From positions 1 to 36,943 of the forward strand of contig JAJCZV010000167.1 in NCBI GenBank assembly GCA_029262175.1: DNA of 36,943 bases, written 5' to 3'. The notes beneath the pieces were generated by a model. It was not told the origin of the DNA, ran no database searches, and saw only the letters and a program-made list of their open reading frames with translations. The DNA is from Gemmatimonadota bacterium. GTDB lineage: Bacteria; Gemmatimonadota; Gemmatimonadetes; Palauibacterales; Palauibacteraceae. The translations under genes were made by a program, and so were the position numbers. Positions within the stretch are counted from its first letter, which is position 1, and each line of letters begins with the position of its first letter. Below are positions 31,898-36,943 of this stretch, piece by piece.

Positions 31898-32880
31898 CTC
31901 GCTTCGCGCTGACGGGCTGGCCGTTCTTGCTGCTGCTTCTGCTTATTCCATTGGGCTGGCGCTTGATGCGAACCAATCGCGTCCGGTTGCCGTTTCCGGA
32001 TATCGAGCGTCTCGTCGGTCGCCGCCGTCGATTTTCGTTTTGGTGGTCCGCGCCGGTCGTGCTTCGATCCGCCGCGCTCACGCTGGTCGCGATCACGCTG
32101 GTGAACCCCGTCCGCGTGTGGGAGCGGATCGAGTCGGAACGCGAAGGCGTCGCCATCATTCTCGCCGTCGACATTTCGAGTTCGATGCTGGCGGAGGACT
32201 TTCGACCCGACAACCGAATCGAAGTCGCCAAACGCGAGGTCATTCGATTTATCGAGGGCCGCGAATCGGATTGGGTCGGGCTGGTCGCGTTCGCCGGGGA
32301 GGCATTGACGATGGTGCCCGGTACGCTCGATCACGCGGTTGTCGAAACCGCCGTGGAGCGTCTTGAGGCAGGTCAGTTGCGCGATGGCACCGCAATTGGC
32401 GTCGCGCTGGCGACGGCGGCCAATCGTCTGCGAGACCTGGAGCCCGAGTCGCGGATCGTGGTCTTGCTTACGGATGGAGACAACAACAGCGGTGGCGTAT
32501 CTCCAGAGGAGGCGACGGCCGCGGCGGCCTCGCTGGGGATTCGGGTGTATACGATCGGGGTCGGACGGGACGGCGTCGCACCCGTGCCCGTCGCACGGAC
32601 CGCATTCGGGTATCAATACGCGAATATCCGCGTGCACGTAAACGATGAGCTGCTCGAGCAAATGGCGACACAGACCGGAGGCCTCTATTTCCGCGCCACC
32701 GACCCTGAAGGACTCACGCGCATCTACGAGCGTATCAATGAGCTCGAGACGACGCCGCTAAAAGAAGTTCGAACCGAGGAGCGAGTGGGTCTACGGCGCG
32801 AACTGTTACTCGCCGCCTTGGGCCTCTTGTTGCTCGAACTGCTTGCCGGGGCCACGCGTGCCCGCCGCGTTTGGGTCTGA
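31894..32880 (+). CDS. batA: VWA-domain membrane protein, BatA-like
   Basis: A 328-residue protein with two N-terminal membrane helices (FLLLLLLIPLGW; VVLRSAALTLVAITLV), a von Willebrand A domain, and a C-terminal helix. A full MIDAS metal site is visible: Asp93-x-Ser95-x-Ser97 (DISSSML), Thr166 (DGTAIG) and Asp194 (LTDGDNN). This is the BatA arrangement of Bacteroides aerotolerance-type operons. ATGA overlap with the preceding gene, 1 nt before batB. Confidence 0.9.
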   Translation: MTRFALTGWPFLLLLLLIPLGWRLMRTNRVRLPFPDIERLVGRRRRFSFWWSAPVVLRSAALTLVAITLVNPVRVWERIESEREGVAIILAVDISSSMLAEDFRPDNRIEVAKREVIRFIEGRESDWVGLVAFAGEALTMVPGTLDHAVVETAVERLEAGQLRDGTAIGVALATAANRLRDLEPESRIVVLLTDGDNNSGGVSPEEATAAAASLGIRVYTIGVGRDGVAPVPVARTAFGYQYANIRVHVNDELLEQMATQTGGLYFRATDPEGLTRIYERINELETTPLKEVRTEERVGLRRELLLAALGLLLLELLAGATRARRVWV

Positions 32881-32881
32881 G

Positions 32882-33874
32882 ATGTCCTCGGCCCTCTTAG
32901 TCGCGTTGGCTCTGGCCGCACTGGCGGTCGCCCTACGTGTGATCGCGATGCGTCGGTCGGACGCGGATCGTTCTCGTATGGCCGAGCCGACCCTCCTCGA
33001 ACGATACGTCCGATTGCCCGCCGGGGCCGTGCCCTGGGTTCGGATGCTGCTGCTTGGAACCGGTGTCGCCGCGATCGCTCTCGCCAGCCGGTCCGACGGC
33101 GCCGAAACGAGACGAACGGATCCGGAGGGGGTCGAGACGATCCTGCTTCTCGATGCTTCCAATTCGATGCTGGCCACGGATATGGAACCCAGTCGTCTTC
33201 ATGCCCAGCGGGAGCTCGCCGGACGCCTCGCTACCCGGCTGAGCGGCCGGCTCGGCGTCGTCTATTTTGCGGGCCGCGCCTACGTGCTTTCGCCACTCAC
33301 GACCGATGTGAGTGCCGTGGAGATGTTGGTCGAAGGGGTCCGACCCGCGGCCGTCGGTCTCGGCGGTTCGTCGATCGCCTCGGGACTTACGCAAGCGATC
33401 GACCTTCTGTCGGGCGGCGAAGACGCAGCGCGCAAGACCATCATCTTGTTCTCCGATGGCGAGGAGACCGCCGGGCAGTCTCTCGGCGACGCGTTGGAGC
33501 GAGCGCGCGACGCTGGCATTACCATACATGCGGTTGGCTTTGGCACAGAGGCCGGGGGGCAGATTCCCCTGACCCGGGACGCCTCCCTCGACCCCTCCAC
33601 GGCCGCGCGTCGACGAGGGGGCAATGCGGTGCTTCAGGGACCGGACGGGCAACCGGTCGTGACCCGACTCGAGGAGCGCGCGTTGCGGGAGGTGGCGGAC
33701 GCGACGGGAGGACGGTACGTGAGGGCTTCGGAAGGGGCTGGCGTGATCGAACGCGAATTGACGAATCAGTCGAGCGACCCCATCGCTTCGACGGGAGACG
33801 TGATGGTCGGCGCCTTGCTCCTGCTCGCCTTCGTGAGTCTTTGGGGTGAAGGGTTCTTGCTTCCGCGTGGCTAG
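32882..33874 (+). CDS. batB: VWA-domain membrane protein, BatB-like
   Basis: A 330-residue protein with two N-terminal membrane segments, a von Willebrand A domain, and a C-terminal helix. MIDAS: Asp91-x-Ser93-x-Ser95 (DASNSML) and Asp192 (FSDGEE) are present, but the conserved Thr is replaced by Ser164 in GGSSIASG. The last 8 nt overlap the start of the TPR gene. A paralogue of batA in the same operon, as in other Bat clusters. Confidence 0.88.
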   Translation: MSSALLVALALAALAVALRVIAMRRSDADRSRMAEPTLLERYVRLPAGAVPWVRMLLLGTGVAAIALASRSDGAETRRTDPEGVETILLLDASNSMLATDMEPSRLHAQRELAGRLATRLSGRLGVVYFAGRAYVLSPLTTDVSAVEMLVEGVRPAAVGLGGSSIASGLTQAIDLLSGGEDAARKTIILFSDGEETAGQSLGDALERARDAGITIHAVGFGTEAGGQIPLTRDASLDPSTAARRRGGNAVLQGPDGQPVVTRLEERALREVADATGGRYVRASEGAGVIERELTNQSSDPIASTGDVMVGALLLLAFVSLWGEGFLLPRG

Positions 33875-34550
33875 GCGCAACGTGTGGATCCGTCGCCTCG
33901 CGGGGGCCTGTTGCGCCGCGGTCTACTACGCGGTCATCACCGCCGCCGTGCAACAAGATTCGACCGCCGCCGCAGGTCCCGAGTCTCCGACGGTCGCCCG
34001 CTACCGGAGTGCCGCCGAGGGGTCCGATCGCCCGATCGACCAATACAACTATGGCACGGCCCTGCTCCAGGATGGCCAGCTCGCCGAGGCACAGTTGCCC
34101 CTTCAAGAGTCATTGCGCAGCGAGCGCGAGACGGTCCGCGCGAGCGGCTACTACAACTACGGTGTCGGTACCGCGCTCGACGGTCGCTTCGCGCAAAACG
34201 ATGCCACCGCGCGTCGTACGGCCCTTGGTGCGGCGCGGGAAGCCTTTCGGCAGGTCCTGCGCAGCGATGCGAACGATGAGGATGCGCGCTGGAACTTGGA
34301 GCTCGTCGAACGCTGGCTCGAGGAAGAAGAAGAGTCGGGCGGCTCCGGATCTGAAGGCGGGCAGGGCGAATCTCCTCAGGGCAACGGCGGTGGGGGCGCG
34401 CCTTCGGGCGGCAGCGGACAGGATCAAATGCTCTCGCCTGAGCAGGCAGCCGCGCTGCTGGACCAGGCCGGCGATGCCGAGGCCGCCATTCGAGATCGGG
34501 TTATGGGACGCAATCGCTTCCGCGAGCCCGTTGTCGAAAAGAACTGGTGA
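33867..34550 (+). CDS. batC: TPR protein, BatC-like
   Basis: A 227-residue protein with a signal anchor (WIRRLAGACCAAVYYAVITAAV) and TPR-like repeats (DQYNYGTALLQDGQLAEAQLPLQESL; YYNYGVGTALDGRFAQND; AAREAFRQVLRSDANDEDARWNLELVERWL), then a Gly/Ser-rich linker and a terminal helix ending EPVVEKNW. A C-terminal P-VEKDW-type ending is typical of BatC/BatE. The GTG at 33867 starts inside the batB gene; an in-frame GTG at 33846 would add seven residues. Presumably a scaffold for the VWA proteins. Confidence 0.87.
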   Translation: MARRNVWIRRLAGACCAAVYYAVITAAVQQDSTAAAGPESPTVARYRSAAEGSDRPIDQYNYGTALLQDGQLAEAQLPLQESLRSERETVRASGYYNYGVGTALDGRFAQNDATARRTALGAAREAFRQVLRSDANDEDARWNLELVERWLEEEEESGGSGSEGGQGESPQGNGGGGAPSGGSGQDQMLSPEQAAALLDQAGDAEAAIRDRVMGRNRFREPVVEKNW

Positions 34551-34595
34551 GTGAGAATCGTCGCGATGGTCACGACACGAACGTAGCTTCGCGGC

Positions 34596-35657
34596 ATGAA
34601 CACACCGTCGTCCGAGGCCGCGCGCCTCACCCAATATTCTCACGGAGCTGGCTGAGCGTGTAAGCTCGGCCCAGAGGATCTGGGCCGCATCTTGGAACAC
34701 GTTCCCCTGCTGCAAAACGACCGGCTCGTCGTAGGTCTCGACGGACCGGATGATGCCGCTGTGTACCTACTCGACAGCGGGGACGCGATCGTAGCCAGCG
34801 TCGACTTCTTTACGCCGCTGGTGGATGATCCCGCCGACTTTGGCGCGATCGCCGCGGCCAACGCGATCAGCGATCTATACGCGATGAACGCGCGACCGAT
34901 CTTCGCGCTCAACATTCTGGCGATTCCAGCCGGCGTTTTGGCGCCTGAGGTCGTGGGAGCGATTCTGACGGGCGCGGGAGAGGTCTGCGCCGAGGCCGGG
35001 ATCCCCATCGCGGGCGGTCATTCCATCGACGATGCCGAACCGAAATTTGGTCTGGTTGCCATCGGCACCGCGGATGTCGACGCGCTGTGGCGAAAGGGGG
35101 GCGCACGGCCAGGCGACGCCCTGGTGCTCGGAAAAGCCCTCGGTACCGGCATCCTCACGACGGGCGTCAAGCGAGAGATCACCGATCCCGTCGATCTCTT
35201 GGTCGCCGTGCATTCGATGCGTCAACTCAATCGAGGCGCCGCGAACGTGCTCCAGGACTTCGACGTCCACGCGTGCACCGACGTGACCGGATTCGGCTTG
35301 CTCGGACACTTGCTCGAGATGTGCCGGGCTTCCCGGACGAGCGCGCGCATCGTCGCTTCGGCTCCGCGAGTGCTGCCCGGCGCCCTGCGCTTGGCGGAGG
35401 CGGGGTGCGTCCCCGGGGGCACCGATCGGAATCGGGCCGGTGTCGAGCCGCACATGCATTGGGACCCGGCGGTGTCCGCAAACCGTCGACTTGTTTTGCT
35501 CGACCCTCAAACCTCAGGCGGATTGCTCGCGGCGGTCCCAGGCGATGAGGCGGCAGACCTCGTGCGAGCTCTGAACGCAGCTGGATACGCCGCCGCCCGG
35601 ATCGGAGAGATGGTGGAGGCGACCCGCGGTGCCGTCCAAATCAGCGTCACGCCGTGA
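34596..35657 (+). CDS. selD: Selenophosphate synthase; itself a selenoprotein (in-frame TGA = Sec20)
   Basis: A 353-residue enzyme that makes selenophosphate from selenide and ATP for selenocysteine-tRNA and selenouridine synthesis. Reading from the ATG at 34596, the frame gives LTQYSHGAG, then TGA (34653-34655), then ACKLGPEDL, and continues to the stop at 35655-35657. YSHGAG[C/U]xCK is the glycine-rich catalytic loop of SelD; Sec20 and Lys23 take the places of E. coli Cys17 and Lys20. Further blocks: DDAAVY, ASVDFFTPLVDDP, GGHSIDDAEPKFG, DVTGFGLLGHL, and DPQTSGGLL. A hairpin starting 11 nt after the TGA is the insertion signal. Without readthrough, a start at 34692 would lose the whole catalytic loop. 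Confidence 0.95.
34653..34687 (+). promoter_or_regulatory. Sec codon and bacterial SECIS-like hairpin
   Basis: TGA at 34653-34655, an 11-nt spacer (34656-34666), then CGGCCCAG (34667-34674), loop AGGAT (34675-34679) and CTGGGCCG (34680-34687): a perfect 8-bp stem. Bacterial SECIS elements sit just 3' of the UGA, inside the coding region, with a small apical loop that has a G in its first two positions; E. coli fdhF has AGGUCU. The loop here begins AGG. The hairpin is in the mRNA strand. Confidence 0.9.
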
Positions 35658-35706
35658 ACAAAGGCCCACGTCGAGCACCGCTTTCGGCAAACGACGGAGC
35701 GACCGA

Positions 35707-36360
35707 ATGACCGCGATGCGTCACCCCGAGTTTCCCAACCTGATCATCTACGATCACCCGCTGCTGGCCCATAAGATCACGCTGCTTCGCAGTGTCGACA
35801 CGCCGAAGAAGGTCTTCAAGGAACTCGTCGATGAGATCGCGATGCTGATGACGTATGAAGTCACGGCTGATCTTCCCTACGAGGTGTGCCAGGTGGAGAC
35901 CCCCCTGGAGGTGGCCGAGGGCGTGCGTGTCGCGGGCGATCAAATGACGTTGATTCCCATCTTGCGCGCCGGTCTCGGGATGGTGGAGGGCGTGATGCGT
36001 ATGCTCCCAACGATGCGTGTCGGGCATATCGGTCTCGAACGAGAACACGAGAGCCTCGAGCCATCGGACTACTACTACAAGATCCCCCCGAATCCGGAAG
36101 GCCGAACGTTCATCGTCACCGACCCGATGTTGGCCACGGGCGGGTCGGCCAGTGCCGCGATCGGTTTTCTCAAGCGCTCCGGCGCCCAATCGATTCGACT
36201 GATGTGCATCGTCGCCGCCCCCGAGGGCGTAGCTCGCTTGGCGAAGGATCACCCCGAGGTGGCCGTGTACGCCGCGGTTCTTGATCGCGAACTGAACGAA
36301 AACGGATACATCCTGCCCGGTCTGGGGGATGCAGGCGACCGACTATTCGGCACGCTTTAG
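35707..36360 (+). CDS. upp: Uracil phosphoribosyltransferase
   Basis: A 217-residue salvage enzyme making UMP from uracil and PRPP. The PRPP loop FIVTDPMLATGGSASAAI starts at residue 135; LIPILRAGLGMVEGV, YYYKIPPNP and the uracil-binding C-terminus ENGYILPGLGDAGDRLFGT are diagnostic. GGAG lies 8 nt before the ATG at 35707; the frame is open upstream into selD without similarity. Last gene of the scpA run, 49 nt after selD. Confidence 0.96.
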   Translation: MTAMRHPEFPNLIIYDHPLLAHKITLLRSVDTPKKVFKELVDEIAMLMTYEVTADLPYEVCQVETPLEVAEGVRVAGDQMTLIPILRAGLGMVEGVMRMLPTMRVGHIGLEREHESLEPSDYYYKIPPNPEGRTFIVTDPMLATGGSASAAIGFLKRSGAQSIRLMCIVAAPEGVARLAKDHPEVAVYAAVLDRELNENGYILPGLGDAGDRLFGTL

Positions 36361-36401
36361 TCCTTGCGGCACGATCGGTACGATCGATCCCGGGAACCCG
36401 T

Positions 36402-36416
36402 GGGTGTTACACACCC
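36402..36416. promoter_or_regulatory. Inverted repeat upstream of the redox fusion gene
   Basis: GGGTGT-TAC-ACACCC, a perfect 6-bp inverted repeat 40 bp upstream of the next start codon and 42 bp after the upp stop. Size and symmetry would suit a dimeric regulator's operator, or a weak terminator of upp; no T-run follows. Confidence 0.35.
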
Positions 36417-36455
36417 GAGAGGGTCAATCTTCTAACACCATAAGGCGAGAACGAC

Positions 36456-36943
36456 GTGGATCCGAAAGTCACGGTGTACGGTGCGTATTGGTGCCCCGAC
36501 TGCCATCGCAGCAAGAACTTCTTGGGCGAGCATCAGATCCAGTACGGTTGGGTCGACATCGAGGAGGATGCCGAGGGGGAGCGCTTCGTCATCGAGACGA
36601 ACGAGGGCAAGCGTCGAATTCCGACGCTCGTTTTTGACGACGGCGATGTCCTAACGAACCCGAGTAACGCAGAGCTCGCCGCGAAGCTCGGGCTGAAGAC
36701 CACGGCCGAACGTCACCACTACGATCTGATCGTCATCGGGGGAGGACCAGCCGGTCTCACGGCCGCGCTCTACGCCGCCCGCGAAGGGATCGACACCCTG
36801 GTGATCGAGCGGGCGGCCTTTGGCGGTCAAGCGGCCGCAACGGTTCACCTCGACAACGTGCCCGGATTCGTCGATGGGATCTCGGGACAAGAGTTGGCGG
36901 GTCGCTTTCGCGCCCAAGCCGAACGGTTCGGAGTCGAGCTGCT
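36456..36943 (+). CDS. Glutaredoxin-thioredoxin reductase fusion, 5' part (runs off the window end)
   Basis: The visible 162 residues contain two domains in one frame. Residues 1-78 are a glutaredoxin/mycoredoxin-like domain with active site YWCPDC (Cys13, Cys16), RRIPTLVF as the cis-Pro segment, and LTNPSNAELAAKLGL. From about residue 88 (HYDLIVIGGGPAGLTAALYA) a FAD-binding thioredoxin reductase-like domain begins, including FGGQAAAT and VDNVPGF-like residues. The reductase redox-active CxxC lies beyond the window. GTG start with AAGGCGAG upstream. The fusion implies that electrons pass from NAD(P)H through the flavin to the attached glutaredoxin. Confidence 0.87.
   Translation, partial: MDPKVTVYGAYWCPDCHRSKNFLGEHQIQYGWVDIEEDAEGERFVIETNEGKRRIPTLVFDDGDVLTNPSNAELAAKLGLKTTAERHHYDLIVIGGGPAGLTAALYAAREGIDTLVIERAAFGGQAAATVHLDNVPGFVDGISGQELAGRFRAQAERFGVEL

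Noticed and set aside
34551..34586. Eleven-codon frame between batC and selD
   Set aside because: Too short and without a ribosome binding site or any recognisable leader-peptide feature.
34692..35657. selD as a shorter Cys-less protein starting at 34692
   Set aside because: It would lack the catalytic loop and Lys; the upstream codons match SelD perfectly across a TGA.

Overview
This is a GC-rich, gene-dense bacterial chromosome segment with no sign of phage, transposase, rRNA, tRNA or CRISPR. The genes suggest an aerobic, Gram-negative-type bacterium. It has late haem synthesis with a HemG-type oxidase, haem A synthase (so an aa3-type oxidase), a Tad/Flp pilus, secreted peptidase-like enzymes, and selenium use. 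Gene content and style (frequent TTG/GTG starts, overlapping stop/start codons, secreted D-aminoacylase-like amidohydrolase, NhaC antiporter with an extracytoplasmic head) are what I would expect of Gemmatimonadota or a relative. That placement is inference and was not tested.

Layout. (a) 1-1.7 kb, minus strand: the 5' part of a Tad pilus operon, flp - cpaA/tadV - tadE - cpaB, with cpaB cut by the window edge. The 58-residue Flp pilin is short and easily missed, and two perfect hairpins separate it from the peptidase gene. (b) 2.1-5.7 kb: a polytopic membrane protein (minus) diverges from an overlapping pair, an alpha/alpha-toroid (squalene-cyclase-repeat) protein and a Tat-signal DUF362 protein; function unknown. 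(c) 5.8-10.5 kb: an orphan acidic protein, 3-methyladenine glycosylase Tag, and the haem genes hemH, hemG and hemE on alternating strands. (d) 10.6-13.5 kb: a coupled pair of secreted enzymes, a penicillin-binding-type serine hydrolase and a D-aminoacylase-like amidohydrolase. (e) 13.8-16.7 kb: a protein built of seven 44-residue helical repeats, a TlpA/ResA-like thioredoxin lipoprotein, and ctaA, which appears to start at a CTG codon. (f) 16.7-22.1 kb: a FadI-type thiolase, gltX, tadA and an NhaC-family antiporter. (g) 22.1-26.3 kb: a pyrR-pyrB-pyrC operon with a recognisable promoter, a coiled-coil protein, and rpsT. (h) 26.4-26.6 kb: an array of 24-bp palindromic repeats. (i) 26.6-36.4 kb: a closely packed run of eleven plus-strand genes, scpA-scpB-rluB-moxR-DUF58-batD-like-batA-batB-batC-selD-upp. 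(j) From 36.46 kb: a glutaredoxin-thioredoxin reductase fusion, cut by the window end.

The two strongest observations are both hidden from ordinary gene calling. First, selD has an in-frame TGA at its catalytic position, followed at 11 nt by a perfect 8-bp hairpin with an AGGAT loop; this is a selenocysteine codon with a bacterial SECIS element, so SelD is itself a selenoprotein. Second, ctaA has no ATG, GTG or TTG that could start a full-length protein. A CTG preceded by GAGGAG gives exactly the expected N-terminus, and the key Cys/Glu/His residues sit at a constant offset from Bacillus subtilis CtaA.
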